From NCBI GenBank assembly GCA_029245785.1, contig JAQWOR010000052.1:1-37953 (forward strand): a stretch of 37,953 nt of DNA, written 5' to 3'. Shown here one piece after another: positions 15,886-24,479 of the stretch. The number at the start of each line of letters is the position of its first letter. Within the stretch, counting starts at the first letter, position 1. A program made the position numbers and the translations under genes. A model generated the notes under the pieces. The model searched no databases. It saw only the letters and a list, made by a program, of their open reading frames with translations, and was not told the DNA's origin. This DNA is from Polaribacter sp. (GTDB taxonomy: Bacteria > Bacteroidota > Bacteroidia > Flavobacteriales > Flavobacteriaceae).

Positions 15886-16920
15886 TTATTTTAGCGTTTG
15901 TATTTTGTTGTTCATCAACCAAAACCATAAAGGAGGAAAGAGTGAAAGTAGCATCATTCCGGGGTAGCCTGTTGGCATCTGCGGGCTTTCAGGAAGTGAT
16001 TTTAAAATTTGATACTGCTTGCTGCCATTATAATGATGATCTGAATGTCTTGATAGGTTGAAGAGCATTACTTTACCAATCACATGATCAGAGTTCCAAG
16101 AATGTGTTCTTTTTACACGTTCGTAGCGTCCGTGTTCGTTTTGTTTTCTGAGCAATCCGTAGTGCTCAATATAATTGACAGTTTCTAGTTGTAAAATACC
16201 TATAACAGAGGCAGCAAGAAAACAAACAAGTCCAAACTGACCAAAGAAAAGGTAGATAGCTGTCAATAAACTTAAGGTTGCGATGGTGTAAATAATCATT
16301 CTGTTTTGAATGTGAAACCAACTTCTCTCAGAGTTCTTTAATCGCGTGTTTTCTAGTTGCCAAGCTTGCAGGTAGCTCGTAAAGTGTGAACGGATCCAGA
16401 ACACATAAAGCCATTCATTTTTTCTAGCAGTAGCTGCATCTTTTCGTGTAGCAACGTTTAAATGATGCCCCGCATTGTGATACGGTAAAAAGTGAGTGTT
16501 TATAGAGGTTAATAGTAGTAGTTCTCCAATAAATTGATCAAATCTATTATTTCTATGTCCCAATTCATGTCCAATATTAATACCAATTACGCTACACATT
16601 AATCCCATGGCAGAAACTCTTCCAATTAAATCAAAGGTTGTTAGGTTGGCTTCTTGAATGACTGTAAAAAAGTAACTTAAAAACGCGAGTTGAATGGGCA
16701 AAGTTGCATATAAAATATAGGTGTATAGTTTGTTTTCTTTTTCTATTTGCTCTTGCTCTTTGCTGAAGTTTTCTTTGTCTGGACTCAAAAACAATTCGAT
16801 AAAAGGAAGCAGTCCAAAAAAGGTAATTTGTGGTAAAAAGCTAAGCCATCCGTTGGATGTGAATGAAATATATACGGTAATTGGTAATACTAGAATTGAT
16901 AGGTATTTGAGTGCTTTCAT
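15886..16920 (-). CDS. alkane 1-monooxygenase (AlkB-type integral membrane diiron hydroxylase)
   Basis: The 344-residue membrane protein carries the histidine boxes of AlkB: HELGHR (118-123), HNAGHH (148-153) and LSRHSDHH (289-296), plus NYIEHYG (249-255). Several hydrophobic helices (about 5-20, 27-45, 66-86, 98-116, 208-245) frame them. The family inserts oxygen at the terminal carbon of alkanes or related acyl chains in the inner membrane, with rubredoxin as electron donor; no rubredoxin gene is next to it. It precedes the nitroreductase by 8 bases. Other substrates, such as fatty acids, are possible. Confidence 0.88.
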   Translation of the reverse strand: MKALKYLSILVLPITVYISFTSNGWLSFLPQITFFGLLPFIELFLSPDKENFSKEQEQIEKENKLYTYILYATLPIQLAFLSYFFTVIQEANLTTFDLIGRVSAMGLMCSVIGINIGHELGHRNNRFDQFIGELLLLTSINTHFLPYHNAGHHLNVATRKDAATARKNEWLYVFWIRSHFTSYLQAWQLENTRLKNSERSWFHIQNRMIIYTIATLSLLTAIYLFFGQFGLVCFLAASVIGILQLETVNYIEHYGLLRKQNEHGRYERVKRTHSWNSDHVIGKVMLFNLSRHSDHHYNGSKQYQILKSLPESPQMPTGYPGMMLLSLFPPLWFWLMNNKIQTLK

Positions 16921-17022
16921 TATCTAAAAAAAGAATGTGTTGTTAGTTCTCGATTGCGCCTGTCTGCCAAACAGCAAGTTTGAACTGAGGCGATTAGCTA
17001 TAATAATGTCTCAAGATACAAC

Positions 17023-17709
17023 TTACAAACAAGCTTGCCAAATTACATCTTTTGGAAGCGGAGCGGTAATACTTATGTGTTGATTGTTTACAGGGTGTGT
17101 AAACTGAATTTTCCTGGCGTGTAAATGGATGCTTCCATTGGGGTTACTTCTGTTGAAACCGTATTTTAGGTCGCCTTTAATTGGGCTACCAATGGCTGAT
17201 AGTTGTGCTCTGATTTGATGATGTCTTCCAGTTTCTAAATCAATTTCTAGCAGCGAGTAATTGTCTAGTCGTTTCAATGTTTTATAGTGTAAAACGGCTC
17301 TTTTACTACCGTCAATTTCTTTGTTAAAAACAGAAGATTTGTTGTTTTTAGGGTTTTTCTTTAGGTGGTTGATTAGTGTGTTGTTTGCTGTTTTTGGTTG
17401 GTTTTTTACAACAGCCCAGTAGGTTTTTTTAATGGTTTTTTCGCGCAGCATTTTATTTAAACGCTCTAATGCTTTTGAGGTTCTGGCAAATATAATAATA
17501 CCACTTGTGGGCCTATCTAGCCGGTGAACAACGCCTAGAAAAACATTGCCTGGTTTGTTGAATTTTTCTTTGATGTATTCTTTGACAATATCGCTCAAAG
17601 GGGTGTCGCCAGTTTTGTCTCCTTGAGTAATATCGCCTGCGCGTTTGTTTACAATAACAAGATGGTTGTCTTCGTATAAAACTTGTACGTTTTCTTTGGT
17701 AGAGTGCAT
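17023..17709 (-). CDS. RluA-family RNA pseudouridine synthase
   Basis: The 228-residue protein is a compact RluA-type synthase without an N-terminal S4 domain. It has VHRLDRPTSGIIIFART (61-77, catalytic Asp65), LETGRHHQIRAQLSAIGSPI and GDLKYG further on. It converts specific uridines in rRNA or tRNA to pseudouridine; the target base is not predictable here. It starts 6 bases after engB, forming a translation-linked pair with that GTPase. A 102-base gap separates it from the monooxygenase gene. Confidence 0.88.
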   Translation of the reverse strand: MHSTKENVQVLYEDNHLVIVNKRAGDITQGDKTGDTPLSDIVKEYIKEKFNKPGNVFLGVVHRLDRPTSGIIIFARTSKALERLNKMLREKTIKKTYWAVVKNQPKTANNTLINHLKKNPKNNKSSVFNKEIDGSKRAVLHYKTLKRLDNYSLLEIDLETGRHHQIRAQLSAIGSPIKGDLKYGFNRSNPNGSIHLHARKIQFTHPVNNQHISITAPLPKDVIWQACL

Positions 17710-17715
17710 TGAGAG

Positions 17716-18327
17716 TTAGTTAAAATCGTCTGCTACATCTTTATTTACACTGTCAATAAATGTTAAAAACTCATCACGCCCAAAGCTAGTTGCAGAAGAG
17801 GTAATGAATGAGGTCGGAACCGTTTCCCAGGTGTTTAATAGTTTCTTTTTGTAAGAAAGAATTTGCTTGTTTAGTTTTGAGCTTCCTAATTTGTCTGCTT
17901 TGGTAAAAGTAATACAAAAGGGAATTTGATTTTCACCTAAAAAACGCATAAAATCCAAATCAATTTTTTGAGGATCGTGTCGGCTATCAATCAAAACAAA
18001 AGTGCAAACGAGTTGTTTTCTTTTCTTAAAATAATCTTGAATAAAAGATTGAAAAGATTTTCGTTTTGTTTTAGAGACTTTGGCGTAACCATAGCCAGGT
18101 AAATCTACTAAAAACCACTTTTCATTGATTTTGAAATGGTTGATTAGTTGTGTTTTACCAGGTCTTCCAGAAATTTTTGCCAAACTTTTCCGATCCATTA
18201 GCATGTTGATCAATGAAGATTTCCCTACATTAGAACGTCCAATAAAGGCATATTCTGGCAGGCGGTCTTTTGGACATTTAGCAACATCGGTGTTGCTAAT
18301 GATAAAATCTGCGGATTTAATTTTCAT
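17716..18327 (-). CDS. engB: ribosome biogenesis GTPase EngB (YihA/YsxC)
   Basis: The 203-residue TRAFAC GTPase has G1 GRSNVGKSS (30-38), GRPGKTQ (54-60, switch I Thr), G3 DLPGYG (75-80) and G4 TKAD (142-145). Length and motifs fit EngB, which is needed for maturation of the large ribosomal subunit. It lies 5 bases after the alpha/beta hydrolase gene and 6 before the pseudouridine synthase gene, so the three probably form one transcript. Confidence 0.94.
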   Translation of the reverse strand: MKIKSADFIISNTDVAKCPKDRLPEYAFIGRSNVGKSSLINMLMDRKSLAKISGRPGKTQLINHFKINEKWFLVDLPGYGYAKVSKTKRKSFQSFIQDYFKKRKQLVCTFVLIDSRHDPQKIDLDFMRFLGENQIPFCITFTKADKLGSSKLNKQILSYKKKLLNTWETVPTSFITSSATSFGRDEFLTFIDSVNKDVADDFN

Positions 18328-18332
18328 TGCAA

Positions 18333-19097
18333 TTAGATATTTCTAGCGGTGAGCCAGTCTCCAAGAATTTTATTGAACTCTGTAGGTGTTTCCATCATTG
18401 CGGCATGTCCGCATTTGTCAATCCAATACAAATCTGAGTTTGGCAATAAGTCGTGAAAACCTTCGGCAACTTCGGGAGGTGTTACGGTATCTTGTTTTCC
18501 CCAGATTAAACATGTTGGTTGGTTCATGGTTGGCAGGTCTTTTGCCATGTTGTGCCTAATGGCGCTTTTTGCCATTGATAAGGTTCTAATTACAGAGCTT
18601 CTGTCGTTTACAATTTTAAATACATCGTCTACCAATTCTTTGGTAGCAGTAGCAGGATCGTAAAAAACAGCTTGTGTTTTTTCTAAAATATATTGATAAT
18701 CTCCTCTTTTTGGATAGCTGTCTCCCATGGCTTTTTCATACAATCCAGAACTCCCTGTAAGTACCAGTGCGCTTACTTTTTCTGGATGGTGTTTTGTAAA
18801 GTACAAACCGATATGTCCGCCTAAAGAATTTCCTAATAAAATGGCATTACTTAATCCTTTATGCTCCATAAAATCTCGTAAAAATTTTGCGAGGCTTTTT
18901 ACATTGGTTTTTAATAATGGTAATGAGTATAACGGAAGTTCTGGAATTAGAACTTTGTATCCTTTTTTAGAGAAATAATTGAAGGTTTCGTCAAAATTAC
19001 TCAAAGTTCCCATAAGTCCGTGCAATACAATAATTGCCCTTCCTTCACCAGCTTCTGCGTATGTAAATTTGTCTTCTGTCTTTAGATTTTTCGTCAT
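18333..19097 (-). CDS. alpha/beta hydrolase
   Basis: The 254-residue protein (from MTKNLKTEDK) has the oxyanion segment LHGLMGT, the nucleophile elbow GNSLGG (Ser at about 91), an acidic residue in WGKQDTVTPP (about 203) and the His of CGHAAMME (about 231). It resembles MhpC/BphD-type carbon-carbon or ester hydrolases, but the substrate is unknown. I choose the ATG at 19095-19097 rather than the upstream in-frame ATG at 19122-19124, because the latter lies inside a good -7 promoter box. It is first in the unit with engB. Confidence 0.85.
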   Translation of the reverse strand: MTKNLKTEDKFTYAEAGEGRAIIVLHGLMGTLSNFDETFNYFSKKGYKVLIPELPLYSLPLLKTNVKSLAKFLRDFMEHKGLSNAILLGNSLGGHIGLYFTKHHPEKVSALVLTGSSGLYEKAMGDSYPKRGDYQYILEKTQAVFYDPATATKELVDDVFKIVNDRSSVIRTLSMAKSAIRHNMAKDLPTMNQPTCLIWGKQDTVTPPEVAEGFHDLLPNSDLYWIDKCGHAAMMETPTEFNKILGDWLTARNI

Positions 19098-19121
19098 TGC
19101 CTGTTTGATTTGACCTGAAGG

Positions 19122-19129
19122 CAAATGTA
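19122..19129 (-). promoter_or_regulatory. -7 promoter box for the hydrolase-engB unit
   Basis: Minus-strand TACATTTG matches TAnnTTTG. Transcription from it would start about 18 bases before the ATG at 19097 and would exclude the longer start at 19124. Confidence 0.5.
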
Positions 19130-19230
19130 GTTTTTTTTTGCCACATAAGCATTTTTAATCGTGTTGTAGTGTTTGCTGCGCTATTGTTTAGATTATGAAT
19201 GCCTTAGGGAATGTAGGAAAACTTATTAAC

Positions 19231-19260
19231 AAAGTGGTAAAAAGTGGTAAAAAGTGGTAA
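19231..19260 (+). promoter_or_regulatory. three 10-bp direct repeats, probable MraZ operator
   Basis: The decamer AAAGTGGTAA occurs three times without a mismatch at 19231, 19241 and 19251, so GTGG cores recur every 10 bases on the same helix face. MraZ is known to bind several short G-rich direct repeats of about this period upstream of its own gene. The repeats end 9 bases before the -7 box of the dcw promoter, where a bound regulator would block RNA polymerase. Confidence 0.75.
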
Positions 19261-19268
19261 AAAAAGCA

Positions 19269-19276
19269 TATTTTTG
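19269..19276 (+). promoter_or_regulatory. -7 box of the dcw promoter
   Basis: TATTTTTG fits TAnnTTTG and lies 28 bases before the mraZ TTG start. The -33 position falls inside the GTGG repeats, so promoter and operator overlap. Confidence 0.55.
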
Positions 19277-19303
19277 AACCTCTAAGAACGATAAATACAG
19301 ATT

Positions 19304-19771
19304 TTGATACACTTAATTGGGACATATGAATGCAAGGCAGATGCAAAAGGGAGGTTGATGTTTTCATCAGCTTTAAAAAAGCAATTGTTGCCTGTTGTGT
19401 CTGAAGGATTTGTGATAAAAAGAGCTGTTTTTCAATCTTGTTTAGAGTTGTATCCGATGCAAGAGTGGAATTTGATGATGGAGAAGATTAATAAGTTAAA
19501 TCGATTTGTAAAGAAGAACAATGATTTTATCAGGCGGTTTACTGCGGGTGTAAAAGTGGTTGAACTAGACGCCTCAGGAAGGTTATTGATACCGAAAGAC
19601 TTGTGTCAGTTTGCAGGAATTGAAAAACAAATTGTTTTGTCTTCAGCAGTAAACATTATTGAGATTTGGGATAAAGATCGATATGAGAAAGCGATTGATG
19701 ATGCTGCAATAGATTTTGCAGAATTGGCAGAAGAAGTAATGGGAAATACAGAGGTAGATGAATTATCATAA
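19304..19771 (+). CDS. mraZ: transcriptional regulator MraZ
   Basis: The 155-residue protein has two SpoVT-AbrB-like MraZ repeats, each with a DxxGRL signature: KADAKGRLMFSS near the N-terminus and ELDASGRLLIPKDL in the second half. MraZ is a ring-forming DNA-binding protein that controls the dcw cluster and its own promoter. The start is a TTG: the family's N-terminus, LIGTYECK, begins three codons later and no ATG is available upstream in frame. Its 3' end overlaps rsmH by 14 bases. Repeats matching MraZ sites precede it. Confidence 0.92.
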   Translation: MIHLIGTYECKADAKGRLMFSSALKKQLLPVVSEGFVIKRAVFQSCLELYPMQEWNLMMEKINKLNRFVKKNNDFIRRFTAGVKVVELDASGRLLIPKDLCQFAGIEKQIVLSSAVNIIEIWDKDRYEKAIDDAAIDFAELAEEVMGNTEVDELS

Positions 19772-20654
19772 TCCAGTTTTGCTAAAAGAGAGTGTTGATG
19801 CATTAGACATACAAGAAGATGGTGTTTATGTAGATGTAACTTTTGGTGGAGGTGGTCATTCAAGAGAAATTTTAAGTCGATTGGGAAAAGACGGAAAATT
19901 ATTTGCTTTTGACCAAGACCCTGATGCTTTAGAAAATGTCATTGATGATGAGCGTTTTGTGTTGATTGCTGAAAATTTTAGATATATCACACGTTTTTTA
20001 AAATTTTACAGAGTGCAAAAAGTAGACGGAATTTTAGCAGATTTAGGGGTTTCTTCTCATCAGTTTGATGTTGCAGAAAGAGGCTTTTCTACTCGTTTTG
20101 ATGCTGATTTGGATATGCGGATGGATCAAAAAGAACGATTGTCAGCAAAGCATGTTATCAATAGGTATAGTGAAGAAAGATTGTCAGACCTCCTTTTTTT
20201 ATACGGAGAGTTGAGGAACGCTAGAGTATTGGCAAAAGAAATTGTCGCAGCAAGAGACGTTGCAAAAATCGAAACAAGCTTTCAGTTAAAGGAGGTGTTG
20301 AAATTGCATTTGCCAAAAGCAAAAGAACACAAAATACTGGCTCAAATATTTCAAGCAATTCGCATTGAGGTTAACCAAGAGTTAGAAGTGTTGAAAGAAT
20401 TTTTAGAACAGACGCCAGACTTGTTGACAGAAAAAGGAAGATTGAGTGTTATTTCGTATCACTCTTTAGAAGATCGCTTGGTAAAAAGGTTTATACGAAC
20501 AGGAGCGTTTAGTGGAGAGCCTGAAAAAGATTTTTACGGAAATACTAATGAGCCTTTAAAAAAAGTAGGAAAATTAATTGTTCCTACAGCAGCAGAAATT
20601 AAAGAAAACAATAGGGCTCGTAGTGCTAAGTTAAGAATAGCCATACCCAAGTAA
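19758..20654 (+). CDS. rsmH: 16S rRNA (cytosine-1402 N4)-methyltransferase
   Basis: The 298-residue SAM methyltransferase (MraW) begins YHNPVLLKESVD and has the SAM loop VDVTFGGGGHS (25-35). Further typical segments are DGILADLGVSSHQ, RGFSTRFDADLDMRMD and SYHSLEDRLVKRF. It methylates C1402 of 16S rRNA in the decoding centre. Its position directly after mraZ, with a 14-base overlap, is the usual dcw order. Confidence 0.95.
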   Translation: MNYHNPVLLKESVDALDIQEDGVYVDVTFGGGGHSREILSRLGKDGKLFAFDQDPDALENVIDDERFVLIAENFRYITRFLKFYRVQKVDGILADLGVSSHQFDVAERGFSTRFDADLDMRMDQKERLSAKHVINRYSEERLSDLLFLYGELRNARVLAKEIVAARDVAKIETSFQLKEVLKLHLPKAKEHKILAQIFQAIRIEVNQELEVLKEFLEQTPDLLTEKGRLSVISYHSLEDRLVKRFIRTGAFSGEPEKDFYGNTNEPLKKVGKLIVPTAAEIKENNRARSAKLRIAIPK

Positions 20655-20658
20655 AGAG

Positions 20659-20988
20659 ATGGGAAAAGTTAAAAGAAGCATATATGATGTTTTGAGGGGG
20701 AGTTTTCTTACAGATCCTTCTTCTTTTAAAAACTGGAAGATTCTTCTTTTTATAATGGTATTGGGATTGTGCATGATAACAAGTGCACATAGGGCAGATG
20801 GTAAGGTTATGGAAATAGCGAAGCTCAATAAAATGAAACGAAAGTTAAGAGCAGAATATGTAGATACGGGCACTATTTTGATGCGGATGAAAATGGAATC
20901 AAATATCCGACAAAAAGTAAAGTCAAGAGGCATTTTACCTTCGAAGACATCACCACAAAAAATAAGAATAACACATAAAAAAGACTAA
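20659..20988 (+). CDS. FtsL-like division protein
   Basis: The 109-residue protein has a cytoplasmic N-terminus, one membrane helix (about residues 27-43, ILLFIMVLGLCMITS) and a coiled-coil-prone periplasmic segment (AKLNKMKRKLRAEYV and onward). Sequence similarity to FtsL of other phyla is weak, but size, topology and place between rsmH and ftsI match Bacteroidota FtsL. It would join FtsQ and FtsB-like partners to recruit FtsW and FtsI. The start is 4 bases after rsmH. Confidence 0.8.
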   Translation: MGKVKRSIYDVLRGSFLTDPSSFKNWKILLFIMVLGLCMITSAHRADGKVMEIAKLNKMKRKLRAEYVDTGTILMRMKMESNIRQKVKSRGILPSKTSPQKIRITHKKD

Positions 20989-20990
20989 CC

Positions 20991-23009
20991 TTGGCAACAA
21001 TTAAAAAAAGCATATTAAACAAACTATATATAGTTGTTGTTTTAATGACGCTTTTTTTTATTGCCATTATTGGAAGAATTGTAAATATCCAGTACGCACA
21101 AGGAGATAAGTATCGAAAGCTTTTTGTAGAAAGTACCGTTAAAAATGATACTATTTTTTCAAATCGTGGCAATGTGTATGCGGCAGATGGAAATTTGCTA
21201 GCAACCTCAATGTATAAATATACCATTCGAATGGATTTGCTTGCTGTAAAAAGCAGCGTTTTCGAAAAAAACATCAATGCGCTTTCAAAATCATTGTCGG
21301 CTTTATTAGGAAAACCAACCTCTTACTATCAAGAAAAATTAAGGACCGCAAGGAAGCGTAAAAACCGGTATTTGTTAATTGCTAGAAACATTGGCTATAA
21401 CGATTATGTGAAAATGAAACAGTTTCCAATTTTTAGATTGGGAGCTTATAAAGGTGGTTTTATAACAGAACAAAAAACGATAAGGGTGTTGCCAATTGGT
21501 AAAATTGCAGAACGAACCATTGGCTATGATGATTATCGAGGAGGTGCTGGAATAGAAGGTGCGTTTGCAGATTATTTAGAAGGAGAAAATGGATGGAGGC
21601 TAAAACAAAAAATCGCAAAAGGGCAATGGAAGCCAATTAATGATGTGAATGAAAAAGAACCGATTGATGGCAGAGATGTCATTACAACGATTGATATAAA
21701 TATTAAAGATATTACACATCATGCCTTACTAAGACAATTAGAATATTTTGAAGCAGAGCATGGTTGTGCCGTGGTAATGGAAGTGGAAACAGGAGAGGTT
21801 AAGGCGATTTCAAACCTTGGAAAAACATCAAAAGGAACCTATTACGAAAAAAGGAATTATGCAGTTTGGGAATCTCACGAACCTGGTTCTACATTTAAGT
21901 TAGCAAGCTTAATGGTGGCTTTAGATGATAAGGTAATTGACACGTCTACAGTTGTTGATACAGGTAATGGGATTTTAATGATTCATGGAAAAAAAGTGGA
22001 AGATTCTCATAGAGGAGGTTATGGAAAAATTTCTGCAGCTCGTGCGTTTGAAGTGTCTTCAAATGTTGGAATTGTTAAATTGATTCGAAAAGAATACGAT
22101 CATCAACCGCAAAAATTTGTGGATAAAATAAACTCCTTCGGATTGAATGATAAAATTGGAGTACAGATAAAAGGAGAAGGAACGCCTGTTATTCCGACTC
22201 CAAAAGACAAAAAAACATGGTACAAGACCACTTTAGAGTGGATGGCTTGGGGCTATGGAGTTTCATTAACGCCATTACAAATATTGACGTTTTACAATGC
22301 GGTTGCAAATGATGGGCAATTGGTGCAACCAAGGTTTGTTAAAGAATTAAGAGCTCAGAATAAAACAGAAAAAGTATTTGAAAAAGTAATCGTAAAAGAA
22401 AGAATTGCTTCGCAAGAAACCATTGATAAGGTAAAGAAAGTTATGGAAAATGTTGTAAAAAGAGGTACAGCGAGTGCTATATATTCTCCAAACTTTTCTA
22501 TGGCAGGCAAAACCGGAACGGCTAAAAAATTGGTACTTGGGTATCGGAATACTGAGGGAAAATATATCAAAGCTCATTATTCAAATCAACTATATGTGGC
22601 TTCTTTTGCTGGATTTTTTCCCGCTAACAACCCTAAATATTCATGTATTGTGGTAATTCATGAACCTAAAAAAGAGAAAGGATATTATGGAGCTACAGTA
22701 GCAGCGCCTGTGTTTAAAGAAATTGCACAAAAAATATATACAAGCACCGTAATAAACGTACAAAACGTTTCAGATACTCCAACTTTTACAGACATAAATA
22801 AACTGTATCAAGAGTTTGATAAAGATGTGCTCAAAACGCATAAGGAGATGCCGAATGTAAAAGGAATGCCAGGAATGGATGCGGTGTCTTTATTAGAAAA
22901 TATTGGATTGAAAGTAAAATTTACAGGTTCAGGAAAGGTGAAGAGTCAGTCAAAAAGAAAAGGAACGCTCTTGAAAAAAGGAGATATAATTATTTTGAAA
23001 TTATCATAG
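20991..23009 (+). CDS. ftsI: division transpeptidase FtsI (PBP3) with a C-terminal PASTA domain
   Basis: The 672-residue class B penicillin-binding protein has a membrane anchor (about 12-30), a dimerisation domain and a transpeptidase domain. The active-site triads are STFK (300-303, Ser300), SSN (356-358) and KTGT (507-510). A PASTA domain fills about 615-672. It cross-links septal peptidoglycan with FtsW. The start is TTG, 2 bases after ftsL; MATIKK is the expected N-terminus, and the first in-frame ATG (21043) would cut into the membrane helix. It ends in TAG. Confidence 0.93.
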   Translation: MATIKKSILNKLYIVVVLMTLFFIAIIGRIVNIQYAQGDKYRKLFVESTVKNDTIFSNRGNVYAADGNLLATSMYKYTIRMDLLAVKSSVFEKNINALSKSLSALLGKPTSYYQEKLRTARKRKNRYLLIARNIGYNDYVKMKQFPIFRLGAYKGGFITEQKTIRVLPIGKIAERTIGYDDYRGGAGIEGAFADYLEGENGWRLKQKIAKGQWKPINDVNEKEPIDGRDVITTIDINIKDITHHALLRQLEYFEAEHGCAVVMEVETGEVKAISNLGKTSKGTYYEKRNYAVWESHEPGSTFKLASLMVALDDKVIDTSTVVDTGNGILMIHGKKVEDSHRGGYGKISAARAFEVSSNVGIVKLIRKEYDHQPQKFVDKINSFGLNDKIGVQIKGEGTPVIPTPKDKKTWYKTTLEWMAWGYGVSLTPLQILTFYNAVANDGQLVQPRFVKELRAQNKTEKVFEKVIVKERIASQETIDKVKKVMENVVKRGTASAIYSPNFSMAGKTGTAKKLVLGYRNTEGKYIKAHYSNQLYVASFAGFFPANNPKYSCIVVIHEPKKEKGYYGATVAAPVFKEIAQKIYTSTVINVQNVSDTPTFTDINKLYQEFDKDVLKTHKEMPNVKGMPGMDAVSLLENIGLKVKFTGSGKVKSQSKRKGTLLKKGDIIILKLS

Positions 23010-23013
23010 AAAG

Positions 23014-24477
23014 GTGAAGAAATTAACAAACATATTGTTTAAAGTTTCCATAGAAAAAATTGTTGGTTCTGTCGATGTTTCTGTAAATGCTGTTGTTTTT
23101 GATTCTAGGAAAATTCAAAAAAATGATGTTTTTGTGGCTCAAAAAGGGCTTGCTGTTGATGGGCATTTGTTTATAGAAAAGGCCATCAAGTTGGGTGCTG
23201 TTGTAATTGTTTGTGAAGTGCTTCCTGTAGCTATAAAAGAAGGGATCACGTATGTTCAAGTAGAAGATGCAAATAGTACATTGGCAATGATGGCTTCCAA
23301 TTATTTTGGCAATCCGTCTTCTCATTTAAAACTGATTGGAGTTACAGGAACCAATGGGAAAACAACCATTGTTTCTTTATTGTGGCAACTGTTTAAAAAA
23401 GCAGGCTTTAAAGTGGGATTATTGTCAACGGTTAAGGTTATTGTTGATACAATTGAGTTTGAAGCAACACATACAACACCAGATTCCATAACTATTAATC
23501 AGTATTTAAGAAAGATGGTAGATGCTGGTGTAGAGTATTGTTTTATGGAAGTAAGCTCGCATGGAATTCATCAAAAAAGAAGCCACGGATTGTGTTTTGA
23601 AGGCGGTGTTTTTACAAACCTCACGCACGACCATTTAGATTATCATACCTCGTTTGCAGACTATAGAGATGTAAAAAAATCCTTTTTTGACTCTTTACCA
23701 ACATCAGCTTTTGCATTGGTAAATGTTGATGATAAGAATGGGGCGTTTATGTTGCAAAATACCAAGGCCCAACAAAAAAGTTATGCGTTAAAAACCATGG
23801 CAAATTTTAGAGCCAAAGTACTAGAAAAAAGGTTGTCAGGGTCCTTGTTAACGATTGATGGAATTGAGGTTTGGACAAAATTAATTGGCGTGTTTAATGC
23901 CTATAATTTACTAGCAATTGTAGGAACAGCAGAGTTGTGTGGCTTGGAGAAAATGGAAGTGCTTCGAATTTTAAGCGAACTAGAGAGTGTAAATGGCCGA
24001 TTTCAATATACAATTTCTAATGGAGGAATTACCGCAGTTGTAGACTATGCGCATACACCAGATGCACTTAAAAATGTATTGAAAACGATTGTAGATGTTA
24101 GAAAATCGACTGGAAAAATTTGTACAGTTGTGGGATGTGGAGGTGATAGAGATGCGACAAAAAGACCAAAGATGGCGCTGATTGCATCACAATTAAGTGA
24201 TCAGGTAATTTTTACCTCAGACAACCCGAGAACAGAAGACGCGCAATTAATTATTAACGAAATGGAAGCGGGAGTTCCTACTGAAAATTTCCAAAAAACA
24301 GTATCAATTTTAGATCGAAAACAAGCCATAAAAACGGCCTGTGTGATGTCTCAAAAAGGAGATATTATCCTCGTTGCAGGAAAAGGGCACGAAGCCTATC
24401 AAGAAATAAATGGAGAGCGGTTTCACTTTGATGATTTTGAAACGGTTACCGAATGTTTAACACAATTAAATAAATAA
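23014..24477 (+). CDS. murE: UDP-MurNAc-L-Ala-D-Glu:meso-diaminopimelate ligase
   Basis: The 487-residue ATP-dependent ligase adds meso-diaminopimelate to the muropeptide. It has the P-loop GTNGKTT (112-118), the carbamoylated-Lys region HLDYH, and the DNPRTE motif (403-408) that marks diaminopimelate rather than lysine specificity. GHEAYQE lies near the C-terminus. The start is GTG, 4 bases after ftsI. The cell wall of this organism is therefore predicted to be of the Gram-negative DAP type. Confidence 0.94.
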   Translation: MKKLTNILFKVSIEKIVGSVDVSVNAVVFDSRKIQKNDVFVAQKGLAVDGHLFIEKAIKLGAVVIVCEVLPVAIKEGITYVQVEDANSTLAMMASNYFGNPSSHLKLIGVTGTNGKTTIVSLLWQLFKKAGFKVGLLSTVKVIVDTIEFEATHTTPDSITINQYLRKMVDAGVEYCFMEVSSHGIHQKRSHGLCFEGGVFTNLTHDHLDYHTSFADYRDVKKSFFDSLPTSAFALVNVDDKNGAFMLQNTKAQQKSYALKTMANFRAKVLEKRLSGSLLTIDGIEVWTKLIGVFNAYNLLAIVGTAELCGLEKMEVLRILSELESVNGRFQYTISNGGITAVVDYAHTPDALKNVLKTIVDVRKSTGKICTVVGCGGDRDATKRPKMALIASQLSDQVIFTSDNPRTEDAQLIINEMEAGVPTENFQKTVSILDRKQAIKTACVMSQKGDIILVAGKGHEAYQEINGERFHFDDFETVTECLTQLNK

Positions 24478-24479
24478 GA

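Noticed and set aside
19231..19260. CRISPR-like array
   Set aside because: Only three adjoining 10-base units with no spacers; it fits MraZ boxes much better.
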